A DNA stretch of 64,000 bases from Rouxiella chamberiensis. Lineage in GTDB: Bacteria > Pseudomonadota > Gammaproteobacteria > Enterobacterales > Enterobacteriaceae. Within the stretch, counting starts at the first letter, position 1; each line of letters begins with the position of its first letter. The notes below the pieces were generated by a model, which did no database searches, was not told the DNA's origin, and was given only the letters and a program-made list of their open reading frames with translations. The stretch is taken from the NCBI RefSeq assembly GCF_026967475.1, contig NZ_CP114058.1, positions 2,604,001 to 2,668,000 on the forward strand. The letters are read 5' to 3'. Position numbers and translations under genes: made by a program. Shown one piece after another: positions 30,670 through 41,134 of the stretch.

Positions 30670-32736
30670 ATGAGTCGCAAACAACGTGCCCTATTCGAAC
30701 CCCGATTAATGCGTACCGCCCTTGTCGCGGCGTTCACGAAGCTGGATCCTCGCGCACAGTGGCGCAATCCGGTGATGTTCGTGGTCTATCTGGGCAGTAT
30801 TCTCACAAGCCTTATCTGGCTTGCGGTCCTGAGCGGTTATACGCCCGGCAGTGCCGGATTCACCGGCAGCATCGCGCTGTGGCTGTGGTTTACCGTGCTG
30901 TTCGCCAATATGGCCGAAGCGCTGGCGGAAGGTCGCAGCAAGGCGCAGGCCGAGAGTCTGAAAGGCGTGCAGAAAACCAGCTGGGCCAAAAAGCTGCCCG
31001 AAGCCCGCTATGGCGCAAAAAGCGAGAAAGTTTCGGCCGACAGTCTGCGCAAGGGGGATGTGGTCCTGATTGAAGCCGGTGATACCGTGCCCTGCGACGG
31101 CGAAGTGCTGGAAGGCGGCGCATCCGTCGACGAAAGCGCGATTACCGGCGAGTCTGCACCCGTTATCCGGGAATCGGGCGGGGATTTCTCGTCGGTAACG
31201 GGCGGCACCCGTGTGCTTTCCGACTGGCTGATTGTCGCCTGTACCGTGAATCCGGGCGAAACCTTCCTCGACAGAATGATAGCAATGGTCGAGGGCGCCA
31301 AACGCCGCAAGACGCCGAACGAAGTGGCGCTGACGATTCTGCTTATCGCGCTGACGCTGGTGTTTGTGCTCGCGACGGCGACGCTCTATCCGTTTTCGCT
31401 GTTCAGCGTTCAGGCGAGCCAGGGCGGCGTGCCCGTCTCGGTGACCGTGCTCGTCGCGCTGCTGGTCTGCCTTATCCCGACAACCATTGGCGGCCTGCTG
31501 TCGGCCATCGGCGTGGCGGGGATGAGCCGCATGCTTGAAGCCAATGTGATTGCCACCAGCGGTCGCGCTGTAGAGGCGGCCGGTGACGTCGATGTTTTAC
31601 TGCTCGACAAGACCGGCACCATCACACTCGGCAACCGTCAGGCGGCCCGGTTCCTGCCTGCGCCAGAGGTAGGCGAGCAGGCGCTGGCCGATGCGGCGCA
31701 GCTCTCCTCTCTCGCCGATGAAACGCCCGAAGGCCGCAGCATTGTGGTGCTTGCGAAACAGCGCTTTAACCTGCGCGAACGCGACATCGCCTCGATGAAC
31801 GCGACCTTTGTGCCTTTCTCGGCGCAAACGCGAATGAGCGGAGTCAACGTCGGCGACAGAATGATCCGCAAGGGCGCGGTAGACGCCATTCGTCGCCACG
31901 TCGAAGCGCATCGGGGTCACTTCCCGCCCGCCGTCGAAGGGTTGGTGGACTCGGTCGCCCGCAAGGGCGGCACGCCGCTGGTGGTGGTCGAAGGCGCACG
32001 CGTGCTGGGCGTTGTGGAGCTCAAGGACATCGTGAAAGGCGGCATAAAAGAGCGGTTCGCCGAGCTGCGCAAGATGGGTATCAAAACGGTGATGATCACC
32101 GGCGATAACCGCCTGACTGCCGCCGCCATTGCCGCCGAAGCGGGCGTGGATGATTTTCTCTCGGAAGCGACGCCCGAAGCCAAGCTGGCCCTTATCCGCC
32201 AGTATCAGGCCGAAGGTCGGCTGGTGGCGATGACCGGCGACGGCACCAACGACGCACCGGCTCTGGCGCAGGCCGACGTCGCGGTAGCGATGAACTCGGG
32301 CACGCAGGCCGCCAAGGAAGCGGGCAACATGGTGGATCTGGACTCCAATCCGACCAAGCTGATTGAAGTGGTGCACATCGGTAAACAGATGCTGATGACG
32401 CGCGGTTCACTGACCACTTTCAGCATCGCCAACGACGTCGCCAAATATTTTGCCATTATTCCGGCCGCCTTTGCCGCAACCTATCCGCAGTTGAATGCCT
32501 TGAATGTCATGCACCTGCATTCGCCCGCCTCGGCGATTCTGTCGGCGGTAATCTTCAATGCGCTGGTCATTGTCTTTCTCATTCCGCTGGCGCTGCGCGG
32601 CGTAAGCTACAAGCCGATGAGCGCGGCAGCGCTACTGCGTCGCAACCTGTGGATTTACGGGCTGGGTGGTCTGCTGGTGCCCTTTGTTGGCATCAAGCTT
32701 ATCGACCTGTTACTGACTCTGCTGCATTTGGCTTAA
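30670..32736 (+). CDS. kdpB: Potassium-transporting P-type ATPase KdpB
   Basis: Catalytic P-type ATPase subunit energising KdpA. It has 688 residues (E. coli 682). The A-domain motif ITGESAPV is in the first third. Phosphorylation Asp313 lies in LLDKTGTIT, the nucleotide-binding segment is near residues 390-400 (KGAVDAIRR), and [20 protein letters not shown] is the hinge. It starts 34 bases after kdpA with a GAGA-type ribosome site. No frame break. Confidence 0.98.
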   Translation: MSRKQRALFEPRLMRTALVAAFTKLDPRAQWRNPVMFVVYLGSILTSLIWLAVLSGYTPGSAGFTGSIALWLWFTVLFANMAEALAEGRSKAQAESLKGVQKTSWAKKLPEARYGAKSEKVSADSLRKGDVVLIEAGDTVPCDGEVLEGGASVDESAITGESAPVIRESGGDFSSVTGGTRVLSDWLIVACTVNPGETFLDRMIAMVEGAKRRKTPNEVALTILLIALTLVFVLATATLYPFSLFSVQASQGGVPVSVTVLVALLVCLIPTTIGGLLSAIGVAGMSRMLEANVIATSGRAVEAAGDVDVLLLDKTGTITLGNRQAARFLPAPEVGEQALADAAQLSSLADETPEGRSIVVLAKQRFNLRERDIASMNATFVPFSAQTRMSGVNVGDRMIRKGAVDAIRRHVEAHRGHFPPAVEGLVDSVARKGGTPLVVVEGARVLGVVELKDIVKGGIKERFAELRKMGIKTVMITGDNRLTAAAIAAEAGVDDFLSEATPEAKLALIRQYQAEGRLVAMTGDGTNDAPALAQADVAVAMNSGTQAAKEAGNMVDLDSNPTKLIEVVHIGKQMLMTRGSLTTFSIANDVAKYFAIIPAAFAATYPQLNALNVMHLHSPASAILSAVIFNALVIVFLIPLALRGVSYKPMSAAALLRRNLWIYGLGGLLVPFVGIKLIDLLLTLLHLA

Positions 32737-32757
32737 ATATTTTTCAAGGAACACGCC

Positions 32758-33351
32758 ATGAACATGCTTTCTCGTCATCCCTATCTGCGCCCTTCCCTTA
32801 CGCTGCTGCTGGTATTCACCCTGATAACGGGGCTGGCGTATCCGCTGCTGACCACGGGCCTGTCGACGCTGCTTTTCCGCACGCAGGCGCAGGGGTCACT
32901 GATCGAACTCGACGGTAAACCGGTCGGCTCCGCACTGATCGGTCAGGGTTTTTCGCGCCCGGATTATTTCTGGGGACGTCCTTCCGCGACCGCCGATAGC
33001 GCCTATAATGCGATGGCGTCCGCCGGAAGCAATCTGGCGGTCAGCAATCCGGCGCTGGATAAACTCATTGCCCAGCGCGTGGCGGCGCTGCGGGCGGCCA
33101 ATCCACAGAGCGCACTGCCGATCCCGGTCGATCTGCTGACCGCCTCGGGGAGCGGACTGGATCCACAGATTTCCGTGGCGGCGGCGCGGTGGCAACTGCC
33201 GCGCATCGCGAGTGCGCGCAAGCTGTCGGCGGAACGCGTCGAACAGTTGATTCGCGACAATACCTCCGCACCGCTGGCGGGCTTTACCGGCCAGCCTGTG
33301 GTCAACGTGCTGACGCTCAATCTGGCACTCGACCGCGCAACGCACAACTAA
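32758..33351 (+). CDS. kdpC: Potassium-transporting ATPase KdpC
   Basis: Accessory subunit with one N-terminal membrane helix (about residues 10-35) and a periplasmic domain that raises nucleotide affinity of KdpB. It has 197 residues (E. coli 190). Conserved segments: [28 protein letters not shown] and [12 protein letters not shown] near the C-terminus. It follows kdpB by 21 bases and precedes kdpD by 12 bases. Confidence 0.97.
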   Translation: MNMLSRHPYLRPSLTLLLVFTLITGLAYPLLTTGLSTLLFRTQAQGSLIELDGKPVGSALIGQGFSRPDYFWGRPSATADSAYNAMASAGSNLAVSNPALDKLIAQRVAALRAANPQSALPIPVDLLTASGSGLDPQISVAAARWQLPRIASARKLSAERVEQLIRDNTSAPLAGFTGQPVVNVLTLNLALDRATHN

Positions 33352-33363
33352 CAAGGCATTCGC

Positions 33364-36072
33364 ATGGCAGAAAACGAGATCCAGCGGCCCGACCCCGACA
33401 GTCTGTTGGCGCTGGCCAACGAAAAACCCCGCGGTCGGCTGAAGATTTTCTTTGGTGCCTGCGCCGGTGTCGGAAAAACCTATGCCATGTTGCAGGAGGC
33501 GCAAAGGCTGCGTGCCACGGGGCTGGACGTGGCCGTCGGCGTGGTCGAAACCCACGGTCGCCGCGAAACCGAAACGTTGCTGCCCGGTCTGGAACGGCTG
33601 CCGCCCAAGCGTCTTTCCCATCGGGGTCGCCAGCTCGGCGAATTCGATCTCGACGCCGCGCTGCTGCGCCGTCCCGCGCTGATTCTGATGGATGAACTGG
33701 CGCACAGCAACGTCGCCGGTTCCCGCCATCCCAAGCGCTGGCAGGACATCGACGAGCTGCTCGACGCCGGTATCGACGTGTTTACTACCGTCAATGTCCA
33801 GCACCTTGAAAGTCTCAACGATGTGGTGAGCGGCGTGACTGGCATAACGATACGTGAAACCGTGCCCGACCATATTTTCGACCAGGCCAGTGACGTGGTG
33901 CTGGTCGATTTGCCGCCCGACGACCTGCGCCAGCGGCTCAAGGAAGGCAAGGTGTACATCCCCGGCCAGGCCGAACGCGCCATCGAAAATTTCTTCCGCA
34001 AAGGAAATCTCATTGCCCTGCGCGAACTGTCGCTGCGCCGTACCGCCGATCGGGTTGATGACCAGATGCGCGCGTTTCGTGACACGCAGGGCAAGGAGCG
34101 AAGCTGGCACACGCGCGATGCGCTGCTGCTGTGCATGGGTCACGGCAGCGGCAATGAAAAACTGGTGAGAGTCGCGGCGCGTCTGGCCGCGCGACTGGGC
34201 TGCGTCTGGCATGCGGTGTATGTCGAGACGCCGCGCCTGCATCGCCTGCCGGAAAATCGCCGACGGGGCATTTTGCAGGCGCTGAAACTGGCGCAGGAGT
34301 TGGGGGCGGAAACGGCAACGCTTTCCGATCCGCACGAAGATCAGGCTATTCTGCGCTACGCCCGTGAGCATTATCTGGGCAAGATTGTGTTGGGCCGCCG
34401 CAGTCTGCACCGCTTTCACTGGGGCGACACGCTCGCCGATCGGTTGGCAAAACGCGGGCCGGAACTCGATTTGCTGATAGTCAGCCTGGATGAGACGCCG
34501 GTGAACAACGGGCGAAAAGAGCCGGATAATCGGCTGTTCGGCGAGCGTTTCAGCCGTCAGTTGCAAGGTTGCGCGCTGGCCGTCGTGCTGTGCGCACTCA
34601 TCACGTTTGTTTCGCAGTTTCTGGTGCCCTTCTTCGACCCCGCCAATCTTATCATGGTGTATCTGCTCGGCGTGGTTGTCACCGCGCTGTTTTATGGCCG
34701 CCTGCCTTCGGTGCTGGCGGCGGTAATCAATGTCGCCAGCTTTGACCTGTTTCTGGTGCAGCCGCGCGGCTCCTTTGCGGTAACGGACGCCCAATATCTG
34801 CTGACCTTTGCCGTGATGCTGACAGTCGGCGTGCTCATCGGTAATCTGACCGCAGGCGTGCGTTATCAGGCGCGCATTGCCCGCCACCGCGAGAAACGCG
34901 CGCAGCAACTCTATGAGATGTCCAAAAGTCTCAGTCAGGCGGTGACGCCCGAGGCCGTCGCGCAAACCAGTCGCCATTTCATTTCGGCGACCCTCAAAGC
35001 CAAGACGGCGGTATTGCTGCCGCCCGACAATGCGGAAACGCCGGATTTACAGCAAAGCGATGTGCCGACGGGACAGGCGATTGCCGTGGATCAAGCGATA
35101 GCCCGCTGGAGTTTCGACAAACAGTCGCCCGCCGGTGCCGGAACAGATACGCTGCCCGGCGTGCCCTATCAGCTCCTGCCGCTGGTCGCTTCGGGCAAAT
35201 CGCTTGGCCTGCTGGCGGTCGAACCGGCGAATATCCGTCAACTTCTGGTGCCGGAACAGCAGCGGCTGCTGCAAACGTTTACCGTTTTGATTGCCAACGC
35301 GCTTGAAAGGCTGGCGCTTGCGGCACAGGCGGAGAGTGCGCGACTGGAAACCGAACGCGAGCAACTGCGCAATTCGCTGCTTGCCGCCCTCTCGCATGAC
35401 CTGCGCACGCCGCTGACCGTTCTGTTCGGGCAGGCCGAAATCCTGACGCTGGATCTCGCAAGCGAAGGCTCGCCCTTTGCTCCGCAGGCCAATCAGATCC
35501 GCCAGCAGGTGTTGAGCACCACGCGACTGGTCAATAATCTGCTGGACATGGCGCGCATTCAGTCCGGCGGATTCAATCTGCGCAAGGAGTGGCAGGCGCT
35601 GGAAGAGATTATCGGCAGCGCGCTGCGCATGCTGGAACCTGTGCTCATCGGCCATTCTATTGTCATCGATCTGCCGGAAACCATGCTGCTGGTCAACTGC
35701 GACGCAAGCCTTATCGAACGGGTGTTTATCAACCTGCTGGAAAATGCCGACAAATATGCCGGTGCGCGGGCCGATATTCTGATTCGGGCGCGCGCCAACG
35801 GCGACTGGCTGGACATTGAGGTCGCCGATAACGGACCGGGCATTGCTGCGGGCGGAGAAAGGCAGATATTCGAGAAATTCGCGCGGGGTAACAAAGAGTC
35901 GGCCATTCCCGGCGTGGGCTTGGGGCTGGCCATTTGTCATGCCATTATAGAAGTGCACGGCGGGCGCATCTGGGCAGAGAATCGTACTGCGGGCGGCGCA
36001 AAGTTCTGCTTCACCCTCCCGCTTGAAAAACTGCCGGACGTGGAATCTGAAAACGCTTATCTATCAAAATAA
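33364..36072 (+). CDS. kdpD: Sensor histidine kinase KdpD
   Basis: Membrane sensor of K+ limitation and ionic stress. It has 902 residues (E. coli 894). Order: KdpD domain with Walker A GACAGVGKT (residues 31-39) and DELAHSNVAGSRHPKRW; a USP-like domain around 250-370; four clustered membrane helices around 400-500; a GAF-like domain; and a histidine kinase with phospho-acceptor His678 in SHDLRTPL and ATPase boxes NLLENADKYA, DNGPGIA and GVGLGLAI. It is coupled to kdpE 9 bases downstream. Phosphorylates KdpE when K+ is low. Confidence 0.98.
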   Translation: MAENEIQRPDPDSLLALANEKPRGRLKIFFGACAGVGKTYAMLQEAQRLRATGLDVAVGVVETHGRRETETLLPGLERLPPKRLSHRGRQLGEFDLDAALLRRPALILMDELAHSNVAGSRHPKRWQDIDELLDAGIDVFTTVNVQHLESLNDVVSGVTGITIRETVPDHIFDQASDVVLVDLPPDDLRQRLKEGKVYIPGQAERAIENFFRKGNLIALRELSLRRTADRVDDQMRAFRDTQGKERSWHTRDALLLCMGHGSGNEKLVRVAARLAARLGCVWHAVYVETPRLHRLPENRRRGILQALKLAQELGAETATLSDPHEDQAILRYAREHYLGKIVLGRRSLHRFHWGDTLADRLAKRGPELDLLIVSLDETPVNNGRKEPDNRLFGERFSRQLQGCALAVVLCALITFVSQFLVPFFDPANLIMVYLLGVVVTALFYGRLPSVLAAVINVASFDLFLVQPRGSFAVTDAQYLLTFAVMLTVGVLIGNLTAGVRYQARIARHREKRAQQLYEMSKSLSQAVTPEAVAQTSRHFISATLKAKTAVLLPPDNAETPDLQQSDVPTGQAIAVDQAIARWSFDKQSPAGAGTDTLPGVPYQLLPLVASGKSLGLLAVEPANIRQLLVPEQQRLLQTFTVLIANALERLALAAQAESARLETEREQLRNSLLAALSHDLRTPLTVLFGQAEILTLDLASEGSPFAPQANQIRQQVLSTTRLVNNLLDMARIQSGGFNLRKEWQALEEIIGSALRMLEPVLIGHSIVIDLPETMLLVNCDASLIERVFINLLENADKYAGARADILIRARANGDWLDIEVADNGPGIAAGGERQIFEKFARGNKESAIPGVGLGLAICHAIIEVHGGRIWAENRTAGGAKFCFTLPLEKLPDVESENAYLSK

Positions 36073-36081
36073 TGGAGCACA

Positions 36082-36762
36082 GTGATTACCCATATCCTGA
36101 TCGTTGAAGACGAAAAAGAGATCCGCCGCTTTGTGCGCACTGCGCTGGAAAGCGAAGGCTTCAAGGTATTCGAAAGCGAGACCTTGCAGCGCGGACTTAT
36201 CGAGGCCGGAACCCGCAAGCCGGATCTGGTTATTCTCGATCTCGGCCTGCCGGATGGCGATGGATTGGACTACATTCGCGATCTGCGCCACTGGAGCAGT
36301 ATCCCGATTATCGTGCTGTCGGCCCGCACCGACGAAGCCGACAAGATTGCCGCGCTGGATGCCGGTGCGGATGACTTTCTGACCAAGCCGTTCGGCGTGG
36401 GCGAACTGCTGGCGCGGGTGCGCGTTTCGTTGCGCCGTCATGCGGGCGGGCAACAGGAAAGTCCGCGGGTCAGTTTCGCCGATGTCACGGTCGACCTGAT
36501 TAATCGGCGCGTGCAGCGTGCCGGAGAAGACGTGCATCTCACGCCTATCGAATTTCGCCTGCTGGCCGAGTTGCTGGCCAACAGCGGTAAAGTCATCACT
36601 CAACGGCAGTTGCTCAGCCACGTGTGGGGCCCGAATTACGTGGAGCACAGCCATTATCTTCGCATTTACATGGGCCATTTGCGGCAAAAACTCGAGCAGG
36701 ATGCCACAAGGCCGCGTCATCTGCTGACGGAAACGGGCATCGGCTACCGTTTCTTGCCCTGA
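36082..36762 (+). CDS. kdpE: Response regulator KdpE
   Basis: OmpR-family transcription activator of kdpFABC. It has 226 residues. The receiver domain has acidic residues Glu9, Asp10 and phospho-acceptor Asp53 (LVILDLGLPDGDG), and Lys in FLTKPFG. The C-terminal winged helix (about 130-226) has HVWGPNYVEHSHYLRIYMGH. The start is GTG, preceded by GGAG. It ends 5 bases before the convergent PadR gene. Its own target site is seen at 28737-28759. Confidence 0.97.
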   Translation: MITHILIVEDEKEIRRFVRTALESEGFKVFESETLQRGLIEAGTRKPDLVILDLGLPDGDGLDYIRDLRHWSSIPIIVLSARTDEADKIAALDAGADDFLTKPFGVGELLARVRVSLRRHAGGQQESPRVSFADVTVDLINRRVQRAGEDVHLTPIEFRLLAELLANSGKVITQRQLLSHVWGPNYVEHSHYLRIYMGHLRQKLEQDATRPRHLLTETGIGYRFLP

Positions 36763-36767
36763 GTGTC

Positions 36768-37502
36768 TTAGGCTTCTTCTTCCGGTTTTGTCGCCATTTC
36801 CGCATCAATGGCGGCAAATTCGGCCTCGATGATCTCGACCGCTTTACGCAGAGTGGCGTTGACGCGCGTTACCTGTTCAGGACTGAGATCGTCGCGCATC
36901 AGATTCTTGCGCAGTACGTGGCGCAGGCTGTGCATGCTTTCGGCGATGCCTTCTGCCAGATTGCCTTCGCGCTCATGGCGTTTCTCGCGCTTTGCCAGAC
37001 GGGCAAAAATGGCGTTGAGCACTTCCTGATGTTTCGTAAGCTCCTCCTGTCCTGCGGCGGTCAGCTGATAGCTTTTACGCCCGTTGCCGGTTTCCAGCGG
37101 CTCCAGGAGATCCTGCTCTTCAAGCAACGTCAGCGTAGGATAGATAACGCCCGGACTCGGCACATAAAGACCCGATGACGCCTCTTCGATGGCCTTGATA
37201 AGCTCGTAGCCGTGGCTCGGTTTTTTCGCCACCAGCGCCAGCAGCACCAGACGCAGATCGCCATGCTCGAACAGGCGTTTCATCTTCTCTCCGCGACCGC
37301 CGCCGCGACGTGGACGCTTTTCACCACGACCTTCTCCGCGCTCCGCGTGACCTTCGCCCATCGGCGCATGACGGCCGCCGCGACGTCGACCCTGAGACTC
37401 GGCGCGCTCGCTCCCTGCTTCTGCGCCATGTCGGCGTGATCTTTCCCCATGACCGCGATGGCGACCGTCCATATTCTTACCCAACAATGAATGACCAAAC
37501 AT
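36768..37502 (-). CDS. PadR-family transcriptional regulator, YqjI-like, with Arg/Gly/His-rich N-terminus
   Basis: A 244-residue regulator. Residues 1 to about 72 are rich in His, Arg, Gly and Glu (MFGHSLLGKNMDGRHRGHGE), possibly metal-binding. A PadR winged helix follows at about 75-150 (LRLVLLALVAKKPSHGYELI, SPGVIYPTLTLLEEQDLLEP), then a C-terminal helical dimerisation region ending KPEEEA. The layout matches E. coli YqjI, a nickel-responsive repressor of the ferric reductase gene yqjH. No yqjH homolog lies beside it here. A perfect 17-bp inverted repeat begins 13 bases before its ATG and probably mediates autorepression. It converges on kdpE. Confidence 0.88.
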   Translation of the reverse strand: MFGHSLLGKNMDGRHRGHGERSRRHGAEAGSERAESQGRRRGGRHAPMGEGHAERGEGRGEKRPRRGGGRGEKMKRLFEHGDLRLVLLALVAKKPSHGYELIKAIEEASSGLYVPSPGVIYPTLTLLEEQDLLEPLETGNGRKSYQLTAAGQEELTKHQEVLNAIFARLAKREKRHEREGNLAEGIAESMHSLRHVLRKNLMRDDLSPEQVTRVNATLRKAVEIIEAEFAAIDAEMATKPEEEA

Positions 37503-37514
37503 ATAAATACCTCT

Positions 37515-37551
37515 ATTTAGATATATCGAAACATTTTCGATATATCTAAAT
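37515..37551. promoter_or_regulatory. Perfect inverted-repeat operator upstream of the PadR gene
   Basis: Arms ATTTAGATATATCGAAA (37515-37531) and its exact complement (37535-37551) around a 3-base spacer. The position just upstream of the start codon would block transcription or translation initiation. Self-regulation by the adjacent PadR protein is inferred from position. Confidence 0.85.
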
Positions 37552-37588
37552 TAGATCAGCTCGGGATCTTTGGCAAGTCTTTATGTGC

Positions 37589-37601
37589 ATTTAGATATAT
37601 C
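37589..37601. promoter_or_regulatory. Half-site of the PadR operator
   Basis: ATTTAGATATATC repeats 13 of 13 bases of the operator arm, 38 bases beyond the palindrome. It could allow a second regulator dimer to bind. Confidence 0.65.
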
Positions 37602-37635
37602 TTTTTTCACCTTGAGAATGACAAAACGTGGGCAT

Positions 37636-37663
37636 AAAAAAAGCGCTGTATAAACAGCGCTTT
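37636..37663 (-). terminator. pgm terminator
   Basis: On the minus strand AAAGCGCTGT - TTAT - ACAGCGCTTT followed by further T, 28 bases after the pgm stop. Confidence 0.9.
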
Positions 37664-37690
37664 AATGTCATCAGGAAAAATAGCCCGGAA

Positions 37691-39338
37691 TTATTTGGCG
37701 TCGGCGAGCACCTTGCTGACGATATCCACGGCTTCTTTTTCGATTTTTTCGCGGTGTTCGGCACCCAGGAAGCTTTCACAATAGATTTTGTAGGCTTCTT
37801 CGGTACCGGATGGACGCGCGGCGAACCAGCCGTTTTTGGTCATGACTTTCAGACCGCCAATAGAGGCGCCATTGCCCGGTGCCGAGGTCAGGCGATCGGT
37901 AATCGGGTCGCCCGCCAGCGTATCTGCCTTGACCTGCTCCGGAGAGAGTTTGGACAGCGCCGCTTTCTGCGCGTGGGTAGCCGGTGCCTGAATACGGTTG
38001 TAGCTCGGCGCGCCGAAGCGTGCGGCCAGCTCATCGTAATGCTGCTGCGGATTCTTGCCGGTAACGGCAGTGATTTCGGCCGCCAGCAGACACAGAATGA
38101 TCCCGTCTTTGTCGGTTGACCACGGGGTGCCGTCGAAACGCAGGAAGGAAGCCCCGCGCTCTCTTCACCGCCGAAACCGAAGCTGCCGTCGAACAGGCCG
38201 TCAACGAACCATTTGAAACCCACCGGCACTTCCACCAGCTTGCGGCCCAAATCTTCCACTACGCGGTCGATCATTGCGCTGGACACCAGCGTTTTACCGA
38301 CGGCGACATCCGCGCCCCACTGAGGACGATTCTGGAACAGGTAGTTGATAGCCACCGCCAGATAGTGGTTCGGGTTCATCAGGCCTTTCGGCGTAACGAT
38401 GCCGTGGCGGTCGTAGTCAGGGTCGTTGGCGAAGGCCAGATCGAACTTGTCTTTCAGCGCCAGCAGGCCGCCCATTGCGAACTCGGACGAGCAATCCATG
38501 CGGATCACGCCGTCGTGGTCGAGATGCATGAAGCGGAAAGTCTGGTCGACCTCATCGTTGACCAGGGTCAGGTCAAGCTTGTAGTGCTCGGCGATGCGCT
38601 GCCAGTAGGCAATTCCGGAACCGCCCAGCGGATCGACACCGAGTTTCAGGCCCGCTTTCTGAATGGCCGGCATGTCGATGATTTCGCCCAGTGCTTCAAC
38701 GTAGCCCTGCACCAGATCTTTTTCGTTCAGATGACCGCTCTGCCAGGCTTTGTCGAGAGACAGACGTTTGATGTCTTTCAGGCCGCCCGCAATCAGCGCG
38801 TTGGCGCGCTTTTCGATAACGGAAGTCAGGTCAGTGTCTGCCGGGCCGCCGTTGGTCGGGTTGTACTTGATGCCGCCATCTTCCGGGGATTGTGCGAAGG
38901 GGTGATGACGATACCGTCTGCCAGCGCGCCGCCCTGCTTGTTGTGGGTCAGGATCGCGTGGGAAACCGCAGGCGTTGGCGTGAAACCGTTGTCTTCCTGC
39001 ACGATGACGTCAACGCCATTGGCAGTCAGCACTTCCAGCACAGAGATAAATGCCGGTTCAGACAGCGCGTGGGTGTCTTTACCTACGTAGCATGGACCGG
39101 TAGTCCCCTGCTCTTTGCGCACTTCGGCGATGGCCTGGGCAATCGCTAAAATGTGAGATTCGTTGAAGCTGTGGCGTCCGGCGCTGCCGCGATGTCCAGA
39201 CGTCCCGAATTTTACCGCGTGAGCGCTGTTGGACGAATCTGGCTGCAGCACATAATACTGCGACGTAAGTTGTGCAACGTTAATCAAATCGCTTTGCTGA
39301 GCAGGTTGCCCTGCACGGGGGTTGTTAGCCACTGGCAT
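37691..39338 (-). CDS. pgm: Phosphoglucomutase; two one-base deletions
   Basis: Interconverts glucose-1-phosphate and glucose-6-phosphate. It starts [20 protein letters not shown]. The phosphoserine is Ser148 in TPSHNP. The frame is lost at 38885-38888 (four G on the plus strand where five are needed, in [17 protein letters not shown]) and again at 38152-38155 (four C where five are needed, in [13 protein letters not shown]). The third segment runs to the stop at 37691 (…VSKVLADAK). Corrected length is about 549 residues (E. coli 546). Both breaks are in homopolymers, so probably not a real pseudogene. It lies 17 bases after seqA, the conserved seqA-pgm operon. Confidence 0.93.
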
Positions 39339-39355
39339 TTCTCCCTAATGCTGTA

Positions 39356-39892
39356 TTAAAGGGTTCCGCAAACTTTATCGATCAGTTCGACAGGGAACTG
39401 CATCAATTGCATGATGTGCTCTATCATGCTGCGTTTACGGCCTGTGTTGGTATTGGTGATGACCCAATAAGGTGTTCCTGGTACGTGCTTTGGCTTGGTA
39501 TGAATACCGTTTTGCAGCAGCGTTTGCTGGTCACCGGCAAAATAGGTGCGGGTGCGGCCGGTAAGAGATTCGGTCGCCACGGCGAATTGTTTGGGATCGA
39601 GCGTGTATAAAGTCGTGAGGATCAGCATAAAGCGGTTCACCGCCTTGGTCTGCTCGGCATATTCGTCAGACAGCATCAGCTCGCGCATGGCGCGCACGCG
39701 GTCACGCGGCGTATTGGTGGCGACAACGGGCTTTTCTGCGGGTGCCGCGCTGGCTTTGGCTGGCGCCTGCACTTCCTGGCCGGCAGTAAATTTCAGCATC
39801 CGCCGTAAAATGTCTGATGCACTTTCACCGATATGCTGCGTGTGGCTCGCGATATAGCGGTAAAGCTCTTCATCAACCTCAATCGTTTTCAT
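39356..39892 (-). CDS. seqA: SeqA, negative modulator of replication initiation
   Basis: Binds hemimethylated GATC sites, sequesters oriC and delays re-initiation. It has 178 residues (E. coli 181). The N-terminal multimerisation domain is MKTIEVDEELYRYIASHTQH (residues 1 to about 35). An Ala/Pro linker is followed by the DNA-binding C-terminal domain from about 65, with LTGRTRTYFAGDQ and VITNTNTGRK. It is transcribed with pgm and divergent from ybfF. Confidence 0.97.
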   Translation of the reverse strand: MKTIEVDEELYRYIASHTQHIGESASDILRRMLKFTAGQEVQAPAKASAAPAEKPVVATNTPRDRVRAMRELMLSDEYAEQTKAVNRFMLILTTLYTLDPKQFAVATESLTGRTRTYFAGDQQTLLQNGIHTKPKHVPGTPYWVITNTNTGRKRSMIEHIMQLMQFPVELIDKVCGTL

Positions 39893-40084
39893 CTTTATCC
39901 AGTACTGTTTTTCTACTTAATTTATTCAAAGGATTATACAAATTAAACTGCGCAAACAAAAAGGCTAATCACCTCAATATTCAAAAAGCAGAATAAACCC
40001 TATATCCCACTCGGAAAATCTTCCGTAACTCATGATAACCTAATGAGATCCTTACCTGTAATAAATGTCTGTACGGACTCTGCC

Positions 40085-40853
40085 ATGAAATTACATTATC
40101 GACTGCAACAGGCCGAAACGCCTGAAAATCAGACTTTGCCGGTGCTGCTGGTTCACGGGCTATTCGGCACGCTGGATAATCTCGGCATTTTGGCGCGTGA
40201 CCTGAAACAACAGCATAGTGTGCTTCAGGTGGATTTGCGAAATCACGGGCTTTCTCCGCGCTCGCCGGTCATGACCTATCAGGCGATGGCCGAAGACCTG
40301 CGCGAAACGCTCGACGACGCCGGTATCGACAAGGCGCTGGTCATCGGGCACTCGATGGGAGCCAAGGCGGCAATGGCGCTGACCGCCGTCGCGCCGGAAC
40401 CGTGTCGCCAGACTGGTGGCGATAGACATGGCGCCGGTGAGTTATGGCGTGCGCCGCCATGATGACATTTTCGCCGCGCTGAATGCCGTTACCGAAGCCG
40501 GTATCACGGACCGCGCAGGGGCAACCCGGTGCATGCAGCAGTTCATCGGGGAAGACGGCGTTATCCAGTTTCTTTTGAAATCCTTCCAGCAGGGCGAATG
40601 GCGGTTCAACGTGGCTGCACTGCATGAACAATATGCGCATATCATTGGCTGGCAGGACGTCTCGCCGTGGCCGCATCCGGCGCTGTTTATTCGCGGCGGA
40701 TTGTCCGATTACGTGAACGACAGCCATCGCGAGGCCATTGCGCGGCAGTTCCCGCTGGCACGCGCCTATGTAGTGGCAGGCAGCGGACACTGGGTGCATG
40801 CCGAAAAGCCCGAGGCGGTTCTGCGCGCCATTCACCGCTTCATAGACGCCTGA
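40085..40853 (+). CDS. ybfF: Alpha/beta-hydrolase esterase YbfF; one-base insertion
   Basis: Cytoplasmic serine esterase acting on short acyl esters and acyl-CoA in E. coli studies. I start at the ATG at 40085 (MKLHYRLQQA); an upstream in-frame ATG at 40043 adds 14 unsupported residues. The nucleophile is Ser90 in IGHSMGAKA, with oxyanion segment HGLFGTLDN. An extra C at 40400-40401 shifts the frame; without it VAPERVARLVAIDMAPVSY follows. The second part keeps the catalytic His in AGSGHWVHAEKPEAVLRAI. Corrected length is about 255 residues. Confidence 0.92.
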
Positions 40854-41134
40854 GCGCCCTCTTGCGACCTGATTTACCGATAATGCCCCCGCGACTGTGC
40901 AAAAAAGGGCGAATCCTAATAACTTAGCTAATATTCAAGGTAGTTAGGCGTTGTGGAGGGATATACGCTAGGGTATGATTGCGCGCTGTAATTTTGCCCC
41001 TGCGCCGAGGCGTTTTTTCTCGGGCGTCTGAGGTAAATTGGGTTAGGGTTTGTTAACCCGAAATGTGTAACCATCTCATCTGAAAGGGCCTTGCGCCGCT
41101 TTTCGATGTAACTTCCCTAGTTGTACCGCTACCT

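Noticed and set aside
40854..41134. LexA box upstream of ybfE
   Set aside because: No CTGT-N8-ACAG-like sequence is found in the spacer despite the known SOS link in E. coli.
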